From contig CM069613.1 of assembly GCA_035771175.1 (NCBI GenBank), forward strand, positions 2,910,001 through 2,974,000: DNA of 64,000 bases. Direction: 5' to 3'. Within the stretch, counting starts at the first letter, position 1; each line of letters begins with the position of its first letter. This document shows, piece after piece, positions 1-11,619 of this stretch. This stretch comes from Paratinospora sagittata (taxonomy: Eukaryota > Streptophyta > Magnoliopsida > Ranunculales > Menispermaceae). The notes under the pieces were generated by a model. The model did no database searches, was not told where the DNA came from, and worked only from the letters and a program-made list of their open reading frames with translations. The translations under genes were made by a program, and so were the position numbers.

Positions 1-1068
1 CGCTTATGTTGAAAAAGTTGTCTTAATCTTTAGATGCAAGTAATCTAGACAAGTTTTAAGGGCGGAATTGTAATTTTATTTTCTTGATTGTAGCCTATAT
101 TGCCTTTTCAAGAGTACAATATTTTGATTAATTAGTTCAATTCCAATCTACAAGCCTTTTTTCAATTACATGGAGTCACCTACATAGATTTGCCTTTCTT
201 CACTCCACTCCATCAAGAGCTAAGCCAACAAACGCCGCAGTCCTTTATGTAGTTTGATTAAGTAGATCCATGTCATAATTCATCTAAGAAATTTTACACT
301 GCCTTTTTAAATTTGCTTTTAAAAGTAATTTTTATAACTTACTGTTTATTTAAATTGTTGCTTTAGTTTCAATTTTTTGGTCTTGTTAAATATACTTAAG
401 TGTTCTTAGCATAGTTGTCAAATTGGAATCGAACCGCAAAATCGTTAAGGGGTGGGATTCAAAGCGAATCATAAATTATAAGAATTTTTTCAATTTTCTA
501 AAAAATTAAAATATATACATATATATACTAGTGAGCGGCACGTGCGTTGCACGTGGACAACAATCAACCCATTAATAAGAAAAAAACTTTAAAGCAAAAA
601 AAATCAACCCATAATTAGAAAAAAAAAACTTTAAGTATTAGCACCAAATAAAGAGGAATTAAAAAAATATTTTAATAACATATTGAGCAATCTATAACAA
701 TATCACTGCAACACAAAGAATTTCAAAGAAACTAACAAAATATACCAAACTTAGCTATGATTTCTACATTAGAAAAGTGAGGCCGAAAGAACAACAATGG
801 GAAAAAGAAGAAACAAATGTAGCAGAAAGAGAAAGAGGGAAAAGAAAGATTGAAATTAAAGAATAAATTTCTTAGCTCCTAAAATGGAGCTATTTCCATT
901 CAAGAAACTCAATGAATAAATATAGTTACAAACTACCATTTTAAACAATTTAAAATGGGACCATTCTATCTATGCAATCATATAACCCCTACTTCACTTC
1001 AAGATCCATTTTGAATTGAATATCATATTAAAATCTTGGATTTAGAAAGTAACCCCCACTGCATGTAG
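1..1068. other. Gene-free AT-rich DNA at window edge
   Basis: No coding region is supported here. If the LSM4 model at 5419-6301 is correct, this is part of one of its introns, because the LSM4 5' exons are not found in the window. A GC-rich patch near 531-560 (ACTAGTGAGCGGCACGTG and following GTTGCACGTG) resembles, in inverted form, a patch near 58213-58243. Such CACGTG-bearing ends are common at termini of plant DNA transposons, so this may be one end of an element. That is inference. Confidence 0.4.
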
Positions 1069-3000
1069 AGGCTTTTGCAATTGAAGATTTCATTTTTTAT
1101 CAATTATTTCCCAATTGGCCGTATATTTTCTCTTCACACCACCCGAATTTCTAGAAATGGTCTCCCTTGCACGATTCATCGCTTCACATATATAACCACC
1201 CATTGGTGTCTTTTCATCAAAATCAACAAGCCAAAGGACCTTCACAAGAGGAATTGTGCTTTTTATGCAATGTTTGATATTTTTCCAGAAGTTTGCATCA
1301 ACCAAAATGACGTCTCTAATAGCCCCTCCTTTCTTCTTGGCAAAAGAACTCTTTTCTCATTCCTTTGAAGCAAAAAAGGAAACCAATGCTAACTTATGCA
1401 AATGCTCGTTCCCCATAGTGAGATAACATGTAGCAAAGTGTGTTATTGTAGGCCTAACCAGATTTCCTCCATTGGTAACCTTTCTCATAAAGTCGAATAC
1501 CCAACAATGATTGTAGATGTACATCATAATTCTTCAACATTTGTTGATGAAATTTGCGTGGATGGGTAATCTAACAATGTCCTCTAGCATTAAGTATGGG
1601 CAATGTGCAACATTTACATATGTTGAAGCTCCATTTGTAATCACTTGAACAACATTTTCCTCCCCCACTTCCTCCACCACACTATTTAGGATATGAAATA
1701 AATTCTCATCATTCTTTATAATGTCGAAAGCATTTACAGACTTAAGAAATATAGTCCCCTTAGGACTATTCACCAAGAAATTAATTATTGTTCTGTTCCT
1801 TCCGCATGTCCAACCATCTAACATTATAGTACAACCTGTACTCCTTCATTCCTTCTTATACTCTTCAAGAAGGCCCTCAACATACTTCACTTCATTCAAG
1901 TAATGGATTTCTCAGCTTATGTTTGCTTGGTAGCTTCAAACTTGGTCCAAAATTAGAAATAGACTAAACCATATCATTAAAAAATGGACTTCTAACCACA
2001 TTGGAAGCAAAGTTATTGCAATAAAAAAATCTAGCAATTTTTTGGCTAACTTTTTCCCTTTCACCCTTCTTCCAATGCTCTTTTTTTTTTTTTTTTTTTT
2101 GGAGTAGAAACAAAAAAATTATTTTATTAAATGAGCTGTAACTTTACAAGGTAGAAGAAAAAGCACCAAGAGTGCTATTCTCTGACATTCCCATCTTAGA
2201 TTTAAAGTCCCTCGTACCCCATTATGCCTTTCTACACTCCTAATTTAAAATTCACGACCATTGTACAAGCAACTATCCCAACCCAAAAGCCAGTCCAAAA
2301 GAGTTAACCCATTATGCCATGAAGAAGCATGCACACAAGAGCCAACTTTACAACTTCCCACAATTGCTCTTTGTCCTTAGCGGAATTGCTGAAAACTCTA
2401 TTGTTGCGCTCTAGCCATAAGGACCATAACATCATGTATGAAGCCATTTGACCCACCTCCTTTTCGAATCTTGAGATGTTTGTAACATGAGAGTGATAAT
2501 CCATCATTAAGATTTGAGGAATGGAGAACTTAACCTATGAGAAAATGTACAAATTATGCCAAATCCGTCCAGCATAACTGCAAGAGAAGAATATATGATC
2601 CAAACTTTCACCATCTTGACAACATAAAGAGCACCAGTGTGGGGAGATGCAATAATTAGGCGATCTCCTCTGTAACATGTCATAAGTGTTGATCCTCTTA
2701 TGGGCCAATAACCATCCGAAAACCTTATTAAGGCGTAATATACTTGTCTTTCCCTTTAAAAAATCGATCAATCACCCTTTTTCTTTTAGTAGTGTCTCCC
2801 CCACTTCCTCCAACTTCTTTTTCAACTTCAAGATCAACAAATTCATGTCTTCTTCCTCTTCATACATCTCATCATCTTTATCTTCCTTTTCTTTCTCCTT
2901 TTGGTGCAATAGATCCTCAAAAATTGAACTAACTTCATCTGGAACACTAACTCAAATTTTAACATTCTTATGTGTCTTTGCTAACTGTGGTTCTATTTAG
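1069..3000 (-). pseudogene. Decayed hAT-type (DUF659) transposase, split by a LINE
   Basis: Read on the minus strand, several broken segments line up in order with plant hAT-like transposases of the DUF659 group. An acidic, lysine-rich N-terminal linker lies at about 2985-2775. A segment at 2065-1905 reads like the KIARFFY...FNDMV...SISNFGP block. The DGWT...RNRTIINFLVNSPKGTIFLKSV block is at 1824-1534, and FWKNIKHC...PLVKVLWLVDFDEKTPMGGYI is at 1305-1090. Between them are stop codons and frame changes, so it cannot be translated whole. The central part is interrupted by an unrelated LINE piece at 2082-2771. The DDE residues and the C-terminal dimerisation domain were not located. The family assignment rests on recognised motifs. 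Confidence 0.7.
2082..2771 (-). mobile_element. 5'-truncated L1-type LINE fragment (zf-RVT 3' end)
   Basis: On the minus strand the segment at 2771-2535 encodes a typical plant LINE reverse-transcriptase zinc-binding end: GKTSILRLNKVFGWLLAHKR, then NTYDMLQRRSP, then HWCSLCCQDGESLDHIFFSC. The piece at 2507-2304 continues with LWSLWLERNNRVF, the usual tail of plant L1-like ORF2. The element ends in a poly-A tract, seen as about 20 T on the plus strand at 2081-2100. That is the 3' signature of target-primed reverse transcription. The 5' part, with reverse transcriptase core and endonuclease, is absent. It sits inside the hAT pseudogene, so it inserted later. Similar TCACCCTT words occur near both ends and may be remnants of a target duplication. 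Confidence 0.75.
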
Positions 3001-3299
3001 ATTTTTATATATGTAACTATTAATCCCTCTTTACCTAAATTTAGTTTAGTTAGCTAGCATAATTTTGATTTACTAGTATTCATGCAACACCAAATCTTGA
3101 CAATTAAGGCCCCATCGACATAATTTTTAATCATAGTACTGGTGTATAGCACATGCAATCCGCAAGATTACAATAGGTTGCCTTGAAATTCAAAGTGCTT
3201 AATATTAATTACAAAGCAAAATTTTATGTTCTCATTAAACAATAATAAAAATGTGGACAAAGATAATTAATAAAGATCTAACTTCTTTTAATTTGAATG

Positions 3300-3400
3300 C
3301 CGACTTAGCCCTCAATAGAGCAGAATGGAGGAAGTGGATTCATGTAGTTGGGAAATGGCTTAGTTGAGTTGAGTATTAAATAATAATAACAATACCTTAG
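3300..3400 (+). mobile_element. 3' tail fragment of an RTE-type LINE
   Basis: The stretch reads like the end of plant RTE-clade LINE proteins (ALNRAEWRKWIHV), followed by GTAGTTGGGAAATGGCTTAG, TTGAGTTGAG and a simple ATAATAATAAC tail. The same tail sequence recurs at about 38450-38515 plus 40152-40190 and, inverted, at about 42860-42910. It is only a relic with no coding capacity. Confidence 0.55.
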
Positions 3401-3904
3401 CAATTAATTTATTACCAAAAGTGAGAGAAACCATTAGCTTCATTGTAACTTGTCGTTGAACAAAATATATCTTGTTGAATGCCTACAACTAAGGAAGTAC
3501 TAGTTGAAGCAAAGGCATAAGTGTTTTTTGTTGCCATTTGTAGGTTTGTCCCTAATAGGGCAATTGCTCATTGAGGATGCTTCCATCCAATGATGGGGAG
3601 GGCTTATGGTAGCATCAAGGCTCTTGTGGAAGATTTAATTGAGGCCATCTTACAAGCAAGCTTCAATCAATAATTAGCTTCTTTTTTCTCATAATGTTAA
3701 TAAAATCCTTACTTAATTGTGAAACACACGAAGTAAAATATTAAGTTTCTAATGTCGGTCATGTCATTATTCTTTAGTGTAACATATTTTCTAACCCTTC
3801 CTCATCCTATCATTTTGTATGATTCACATACTCTGTTCAATTTAGGGGATGAAGTTTTGTGTGTGCCAGCTAGTTTAATTTCAAACTTTTTTGTTTTTGT
3901 TTTG

Positions 3905-4085
3905 AGAAGATGTAAGGTTAGTAGTTAGTTGTATAACCAACTCCTTCATCAGACCGCACTCTTGGGGAGGTATCAAACCCAATCCTGACCCATTAATCTG
4001 TCTCACGCCCTAGGGGAGGCAATGGCAAGAGTTGAACTTAGAACCTCTGAGTTCCAAAGCTACCTCTTTACCAATTGCACCAACT
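3905..4085 (-). mobile_element. tRNA-derived SINE-like unit
   Basis: On the minus strand the unit starts near 4085 with an A-box-like TGGTGCAATTGGT and has a B-box-like AAGTTCAACTCTT about 45 bases on. It runs to an A-rich end near 3905 (AAAACAAAAACAAAAAAG on the minus strand). This arrangement is that of a tRNA-derived SINE. No clear target duplication was seen, so the ends are approximate. Confidence 0.45.
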
Positions 4086-4118
4086 TCGTGTTGGTTTTTA
4101 ATTTCAAACATTTGTGTG

Positions 4119-4300
4119 AAAGGGAGCCTTGGCACAACTGTAAGAGTTGTCACCGTGTGACCAAGTGGTTATGGGTTCGAGTCATGAAAACAGCCTCTTG
4201 CGAACCAGGGTAACGCTACATAAAATAGACCCAAAGTGGTTCAACCCTTTCTTGAGACCCCGCATGTGCAGGAGCTTCATGCACCAAGTTGCCCTTTTTA
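4119..4300 (+). mobile_element. Au SINE
   Basis: The sequence follows the plant Au SINE pattern: AGGGAGCCTTGGCACAACTG at the start, A box, B box in GGTTCGAGTC, AAACAGCCTCTTGC, AATAGACCCAAAGTGGT, GACCCCGCATGTGCAGGAGC, and a terminal run of T after GTTGCCC. A 9-bp target-site duplication ATTTGTGTG lies at 4110-4118 and 4307-4315. The preserved duplication and motif order make this one of the clearest repeats in the window. Confidence 0.88.
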
Positions 4301-4837
4301 CCATATATTTGTGTGTTTTTGTGTCCTCTCTCTCTCTCTGGGATGATGCAATTTAGCCAAATCAGAAATATGTTTGCTCCATTAGGCAATCTTCTTTAAG
4401 CCTGTTCCTAGTTTTTTATGAAGGCAACCTGTCCCTGGTGATCTTGCTATGGTCAAGCTTAAAATGGGAGGCCTTTTGTTGAAGCAGATATCTCTGTGAT
4501 GATATCCTTGAGATTGGTTTGTTGCTGACCAGAACTAATGTCTATCTGGTATGGCAATGTCATAGAACCTAGTCCAAACTACTTGGGTATTGATAAATCT
4601 TGTTTTGTTATCTAACTCTTTAATTTTCTGTTACATTGAGGATCCTCAACTAATAATTAATGCCTATCTGACCTGTTCTTAGGGGTTCAAGCCTTCTGTT
4701 ACTTTTGTTTTAGTTTTTTTCAGTTGGATTTTGTGAAGTGTTCTGAAATTTACTTAGTTTCCAGCTCTGTATTTCTGTAAGTGCTTGATTTCACATTTAA
4801 TGTGTTGTGATAGAATAGGGAGCAGAATTGTTATTTT

Positions 4838-5044
4838 ATTTATTTATTTATATATTTTTGTTAATGTACAACAGTCCCCTAAAAGGGCACAATAACCAAA
4901 GCCCATCTACTATGATAATAACTACTAAGGAGCAAAATAGACATGAACGAATAAAGGCCTATGCCCACAACCACAACAACTTATTTTTGCTCCAAGCATG
5001 GATACTTGACCCTGAGGGAGGTGCAAGAACCAACTGAGCTATGT
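4838..5044 (-). mobile_element. SINE-like unit with Pol III A and B boxes
   Basis: On the minus strand from about 5040 there is a near-consensus A box TAGCTCAGTTGG, followed by a B-box-like GGTCAAGTATCC. This is the head of a tRNA-derived SINE. The body runs toward 4838, next to an AT-rich stretch. It is not a tRNA gene because no cloverleaf or acceptor stem can be closed around it. Confidence 0.45.
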
Positions 5045-5418
5045 GCTGTTTGCAGGAACAAAAGTTGGCTCATCATTTATGAAGGAGTTTCATTTATTTC
5101 TATTCTGCAGTCTAATATTTAACAACTGGAATTGTCTTCAGTTTCTGGACCTAATTTAACTAGGTGGAGGATGCGTCCAAAACATCATTCCCACTATTGC
5201 AGTAAACATGTGGACATGCACAAGCGTGCATGGGAAACACTATATATTGTATGAAATATATCCTGTGGATTTTTAAGGCAATGTTATTAGACTGAAATAC
5301 TTGGCAAATAATTATACCTTGCAACCATTTTATTAATACTTCTGAATGATTCTATGAGCTTTCAGTTAATTGGGCAATAGTGTAGTGTATTAATTTGGGC
5401 TACCTCTTTTTTTATCAG

Positions 5419-6301
5419 GTCATTGATAAAGTTCAAGAAGAGACCACCAAGAGCCGTACAGGTATATTGCCTATTTCTCATTAGTTTACATTTGAAGCAG
5501 CTAGTATAATATTAGTAAACTGTACAAGGATTTCAGATGTGTCTGGGCATTTGGAGGCTGTTGCCAGTTTATGTTTTTGTCTATCAATTGGTCCGTTGGA
5601 ATGATTTTATTTTCTTTACATCTTAAGCCCAGTTAAATGTTTGATCAGCATGGACCTACTTTTCATTGTGCCCACTTCAAAGAATATCCACTTGCAGTGC
5701 ATGGGCATACCATCTGCTCTTTGTGTCATACCCACATCTCTGAAGCGCTTGGATTTACTTTTTACTATATTATGTTCGTGCTTTCCTCTTCCAAGTGCAA
5801 TTTAGTATAACCAATACTGATGGTTCCATTGTTTAATTTTCAGACAGGAAACCACCTGGAGTAGGAAGAGGAAGGGGTAGAGGTAGAGAGGATGGTGCTG
5901 GTGGGAGACCTGCAAAAGGCATTGGTCGTGGCCCAGATGATGGAGGTGCTAAAGGCATGGGAGGAGGTCGAGGCAGGGGTGGAGCCAGCAAAAGTGGTGG
6001 CAATAGAAGTATGCAAACTTCTCCTCTTTATTTTCTCAAATACGTATATACTTTTTATTGCTAAAGATCCTTGCATAAATATGACGTGCAAGAAAGCACG
6101 GTACTTAAATTTTGGAAAAATGCACATGTTTAGGTATTACAATCGCCTGTTTTCATTATTTTTTGGCATTTATGTTATTTTCATTGAGATCTATCAACAC
6201 TACGCGATGATGAAGATAGCAATACCATCTAGATTGCTTTTAGCCTTTTAGTCATTTGATGGCCTAACTTGGTAACAGGTGGAGGACGTGGGCGTGGCTG
6301 A
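5419..6301 (+). CDS. LSM4: U6 snRNA-associated Sm-like protein LSm4, C-terminal exons (5' part outside window)
   Basis: Three exons are visible: 5419-5461, 5844-6008 and 6279-6301, with TGA at 6299-6301. All are bounded by AG/GT sites and joined in phase. They encode [14 protein letters not shown], then an arginine-glycine-rich tail beginning [14 protein letters not shown] and ending NRSGGGRGRG. This is the end of plant LSm4, a subunit of the LSm1-7 ring (cytoplasmic mRNA decapping) and the LSm2-8 ring (U6 snRNP and splicing in the nucleus). The RG-rich tail is known in the family as a target of symmetric arginine dimethylation. The Sm fold itself is encoded by upstream exons; I found none of them in positions 1-5418, so the preceding intron would exceed 5.4 kb. 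A 3'-end-only pseudogene is possible, but intact splice phases and stop argue for a real gene. It is convergent with the p23 gene. Confidence 0.85.
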
Positions 6302-7334
6302 TATAACTTGCGATTGAACATTTCGAAGGAGCAATGTAACCAGTTGAAGTCCATTTTTGCTCCTGTGTGATTTGTGAAGTGTTACCGAGTGGGTAGATGC
6401 AAGATCTTTCTTGAATTTTGCCACTTCTTATAGCATCAATTATATTAGGGGGTGGTTGGTAAGTTGAAAGCTCGGTGCAGAGGAAATGGTTATTTGCTTT
6501 ATTCCTCATTTTTCAGGACATAATGTTGGTGATAGTTGAAACATGTGTGGATTTAGGTTGATCATGGAATGTATGTGGTAGTTACAAGAGGTCAGGAAGT
6601 AACTGTTCTTTTTAGATTTTATGGAGTTAAATTGTTTGCCATCTCAGGGCGGTAGATGATATGTTTTACGAATCAAATGAAATGAAAGTATGGTTCTGAA
6701 AAATAAAATGATCCGAGTTGTTCGGTTTCGATCAAACTTAAGTTGCATAAAATGGAAGGTCACACTGCATTTACTTTTAGCCTAGCAGTGTAGCCATTCT
6801 AGACGTAAAAGTCAGCCAGCAACTTGCTCTTTCAATTTCAAGCAGCACAATTAAACATGAAAATTCATGTTCTTCGACATTGTATCATGACCTTCAAGAG
6901 TTACAAGCAAGAAGAATAAAAGCATAAACACTCTTCAGAATGCGGTTGGCATACACCAAAAGCAGAGAGAAGAAAACACCTAAAAAAGTGTTGATAACAT
7001 GACCCTATGATGCCTTGATTGGTGATAGATAATCATACGCCCCCCTTAAAACCTTAATAAATAAAAATACCACTGGCTAGATAATAAAATTGAGTAAGTT
7101 TGTTTTTTCATCTCTTCCCCCCTTGCCTGAATCCAATCTAGAACTGCTGCTCAAAAATGAAAATATCAGGCAAGAGGAAGGTTCACAGTGTTGGTGGTAA
7201 CCACAAGCATAGCCCATATATTGGGGAGAGGCCCCAAATCAACTAAAAACTCTTCAACCAATTATGCCAACCCAAAGGTAAGTACGGTTAGCCAGCTCAC
7301 TTTCTATTAAATTGACCTACTAGATGCTCTCTAT
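6302..7334. other. Convergent 3' UTR region between LSM4 and p23
   Basis: No coding region is supported. The left part to about 6720 is probably the LSM4 3' UTR (an AAAATAAAATG stretch lies near 6700). The part next to 7334 is probably the p23 3' UTR on the minus strand. No repeat was recognised. Confidence 0.5.
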
Positions 7335-10300
7335 CTATGATGTAGCAGCTGCTTCCGTCTTTTCAGCTTCTTGAGCTTCATCTCCTTTCTTTTCAGCTTC
7401 TTGTCCCGGGCCTCCTGGCTTTTCCACTTCTTGCTCTGACAAATAAATAAAAGGGATGAATGAGAAACAAGTTCAGAATAGAGAACTAAAAATGCTTCTG
7501 GTGGTTAAATCTATGACATGATGTTTTTGTGCCAACACAAAATTCACGTTTCAGACTGACGCACCTATAAATAACTAAATGATCTTATACTAAATAACCT
7601 TGCAACGACATTAGAGATTTGTGGAATGGGTGATGGAGTAACTATAAAAGTGATTTTATAACCCCTGTTCCGGCTTATCATAACATTATGCTAATGCTAA
7701 AAATAATGAGGAAATTGTCCAGAATCCTCTTACCTTCATCATCACTATCTTCAAGATCATCGCCCAAGCCGCTCATGCCGCCCATACCGCCCATACCCAT
7801 ACCACCCAAGCCTTCCATACCCATACCACCCAAGCCACCCATCCCACCCATCCCACTCAAGCCTTCCATCCCACCCAAGCCACCCATCCCACCCATCCCA
7901 CCCATCCCACCCAAGCCTTCCATACCACCAAATTTCTGCACAAAATGATGAAACAATAAGCACAAAACCAAAAGAGAAGGGTTAAAAAAAAGAGGGAGGG
8001 GAAGAGAGAGAGAGGAACCAATGGCAAGATATCATACCGAGAAATCCATTCCTCCCAAATCCACGTCACCACCAGGAGCTAAACAGACCAACAAGTAGGA
8101 TTCAATCAAATTCATAATAAGAAAATGGCAAACAGTTGAAAATATTAGTTGTACGTGTATTATTAACCGAAAACCATACCTTCATCTTCATCATCATCCA
8201 CCCATTTGTCCCAGTCAACTTTAACATAGTGCGGTGTCTTTCCATCACCACGCAATAGCTTCTTCCACCATCCTTTCTCAGCTTTCTCAATAACACAGAA
8301 TATACTTCTTACGCCTGTGCTTATTTTGCTTTCCTATAGTATAACATAAACATTAAAGAAAACTTACATCACGCTACTGTAAAGCTGCTTATTCTTAGTT
8401 GCTTTTATGTTTCTTCGATTCAATTTTAATTATAGAAAAAATAAACATCATATTAATACCCATTATGAAGTAGAAAAATTAGTGGTACAATGAGCATTAT
8501 GACGTATAAAGAGAAAATAAAAACTTTTATAAATTTTAGTCTTTTCAAGTTTTTTTTGCCAAAATGGTCTGGTACAAGTAAGGTTTTTTAAGAATCTTGT
8601 GCCTCATTTTACTCAGGTGTACACCTCAACTTGCACCTTGTGCTTTGCACCGTTAACTACCTTGGTTCCAATAGTCACCCCATGCCTCCGTTTAACTATA
8701 TAAGGTCCATTACTTAATCACACAAAATAAGTAACAAACTAACAACTTGGATATTCCAACATTATCAAGAATTATGATTTACTATTTTTCTTTCTTTTTT
8801 TATTTGCTTTGTAGGGGATTAGTGAAGTTAACTTTCTCATTCATCTAAGCAATCCAATTATAAGTTTTTCCCCATGTTTCTACATCAAAGCCAATAAATA
8901 ATCACAAAAGATGATATGAAACAAAAGATTAGGATATTCTACTTTTCAATTTCTATTTGTCAGAATCGGTTTTTTCCCTTTGTTGAAAGGGTGGTTCGTG
9001 AAGCAAGAGGACAAAGGGAATAATGACAAGAAAGAAGAAAAATTAATCGGAAATATACATAGAAGAATTAAAATTACCAACTAAAGTTGATGATTATTTC
9101 AATGGTGTTCCAAAATAGGTGAAAAAATCAAATTTTAGAATAATTCAAATTTCTGCAATATTCTAATGATTAGAACTTCACCACCTGATTGGAATTCCAG
9201 CCCCATCCTTAAGGATTCCATCTTAGGTCATCTATAGGAAACTTCAATAGTGGTCCATCATTCGATCACTCACATTCATAGGATCACTCACATTCATAGT
9301 AAAGACAACTCAGATTGGACCTAATACTGAACGCAAACAAAATAGACAGTTCTACAGCCTGCCCCCATAAACAGACTTTTGAGATCTCTGTCACAGTTTT
9401 GCATATTTCTAAAAATAATACCACATTCCCCATCCCAAACACCAATAGAAATGTGAATGTACAAAATTTTCAGTGACCACCCTCAGTATGTGAATTTAGC
9501 CTGTCAAGATCATCTTCCATCATTCGGAAAATGGATGCTAGCACTAGACCTAGGGAATTGTTAGTCCTAACTAGCTTGTGCATCACTTGTATAGTATAGC
9601 ACTGTCCAGTACATTCAATTTCAAATATTCATCAATCTTGATACAACTATAGTTCCAAACACCATAGATCCAGCAAAAGACCTAGAGGAAAAAGACACAA
9701 AAAATAACTACCAGCATTCCATAACACGGGCTTCTTACCTCAATATTGACCTTATCAAAAAGATCCAATTTCAGTTCATACTGGTGATTTTCTGCCCCAG
9801 CAGTCCCAGAGAATGTAAAAACTCCTTCAGGTTCAAGATTGACCTTCGCATTTTTAGAATCAGGCAGCTGCACAGTAATATAAACCTTATCCGCCCTCTG
9901 TGCCCATTTCAACTCAGGATGACGACTGTAAGGTTAACAGCATTTTAAAACTATCAGTTCAGCCACTTACACACATAAAAAAGCATATTGAAGTAAAATT
10001 TAAGAGACCAAGTTTCATACTTTTTCTAAAACAGAAACAATATTCTACGTATCATAAAAGTGTTGTTGATGGCATAGGAGACTTGACATGTATAGAACCA
10101 ACTGAAGTTCTTGTACAGAAAATGCCTTTTTTTGTAGCCAGATGCCCATCAACAGACGTCCAATTCATAATTCTCAACAATATGGGATATAGGAGCTGAA
10201 TAAAATAAATAAATAAACTAAGAAGATAAATGAAAACCGATGAAAGCAACCATCAGTTCAAATCAATAAAACTATTCCTACTTTTAAGCTGAGGTCCATT

Positions 10301-11076
10301 TTTATGCAGATTGTTTCTCACGAAACTATAATCTCTTGAGTTGATTTTTGTCACTATTTCATCTATCCTGTCTACCAAAATAAGCTCTATACTCATCAAG
10401 AAGTGTCCACAACTCACTGGGACTTTAATAACAATTATTCTGGGGATATGCTTAAGGTGATACGCTAGTGCGCTCACACAAGTTAAAACTCAAAACTCAA
10501 GATACACACATCAAATCATTCATTGCGCAGGTTGGAATATTCCACATATCACCACCAAACAAAGAGAATGAATAAAGGACCTTATCACTATTCAACCTCT
10601 TGTTCCCGACATAAATGTAAATTCTTTTGATTTCGGCACCAAGTTGGTATGGACTCTAGTGTACGCTCCCAACCAAATGCTACAGTCCCAACAACAATTT
10701 TTCGTTCCCAAAAAAAAAAAAAAAAAAAAAAACTCCTAATCTTAGGAAAAAGACGTCAACGTACACCACAACGATCCCTAGCATCGAATCCAGTGTCAGA
10801 ACCCCAAACGCTAAAACCCTAACTACATTTCAGACCTACTACAAACCAACATCAACCAATCAAACAAACAAAAAACACAATCTACAATAAATCAACGCAC
10901 AGCTAAATTCAATCCTTCAGAACATAAACATGACTAAAATGGAAGAAAAATAGGTTTAAAAAATATGTCGAGATCAAACGCATATGGAATCGAGAAAACA
11001 ATAAGATCGATCTCATTTTCATAAAGCTCGCGCTCGAGCAAAAGAACCGTGAGAAATCGAAGAAATTATACCTCAT
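7335..11076 (-). CDS. p23-type HSP90 co-chaperone (CS domain protein)
   Basis: Six coding exons on the minus strand: 11076-11072 (ATGAG only), 9925-9739, 8333-8180, 8078-8038, 7935-7734 and 7435-7335. They total 690 nt and 229 aa, with phase kept throughout. The protein starts MSRHPELKWAQRADKVY. Residues about 2-95 form the CS/p23 domain (VQLPDSKNAKV, EPEGVFTFSGTAG, GWWKKLL at 85-91, then VDWDKW). An acidic hinge is followed by PGGDVDLGGMDFS and, at residues 130-182, a Gly-Met-Gly repeat (GGMGGM, GGLGGM) with an acidic end. The tail after 197 is rich in E, K and A. In plants p23 binds HSP90 in cytosol and nucleus and modulates its ATPase cycle. The Gly/Met-rich region is typical of plant p23-1. 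Intron 1 is about 1.15 kb and splits the start codon exon after five coding bases. Confidence 0.93.
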
Positions 11077-11186
11077 TTTCGTCTCGATTAGATAAAAACC
11101 CTAGAAACCCCCAAAAATCTGTACGAGCCCTTAAGCTTTCGAGTGAAGAAACCGCAAGAGACGACCTAATACTACAACTCTCTCAG

Positions 11187-11196
11187 TTTATATAGA
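11187..11196 (-). promoter_or_regulatory. Probable TATA box of the p23 gene
   Basis: Read on the minus strand, CTATATAAAC lies about 115 bases upstream of the p23 ATG, within a CT-rich stretch (CTCTCTCTC). Both are common at plant core promoters. No other TATA-like site lies closer. Confidence 0.55.
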
Positions 11197-11619
11197 GAGA
11201 GAGATGTGGGGTAGATGAAATTACGAAAATACCATCTATCATTTTGTTGCTTTAGTGACGAAAAATTGGTTTTGGCTAACGGCGAATATTAATTTTGTTT
11301 AAGTATAGCCAAACGGGGCCTATTTAGGGTTTCTCTATAGTTGAGAGCCTTTCGTTCGTACGATACGGGCGGATATTTTACAGAAATTTTTTTTTTTTTT
11401 TTTGTTAATCTTTATGCCAAATTTTGGATTTTATCAAAAAAAAAAAAAAGGGATTTTTATGACAACACTGAAAATTATATTATTTTATAAAAAGAAAAAA
11501 AAAAGATTTACACAATGATAAGATTAGATAAATTCTTGACTAAGTTGACATTTACATTTTAAGTAGTTATATTTTTTTAACAACCTTTGTTTATGTTACT
11601 TTAAATCTTTTCAGCCCTT

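Noticed and set aside
4838..5044. tRNA gene on the minus strand
   Set aside because: A near-perfect A box is present, but no cloverleaf can be formed; treated as SINE-like.
7688..8072. Proline- or tryptophan-rich frames overlapping p23 exons
   Set aside because: They are shadows of the Gly-Met repeat exon read in other frames.
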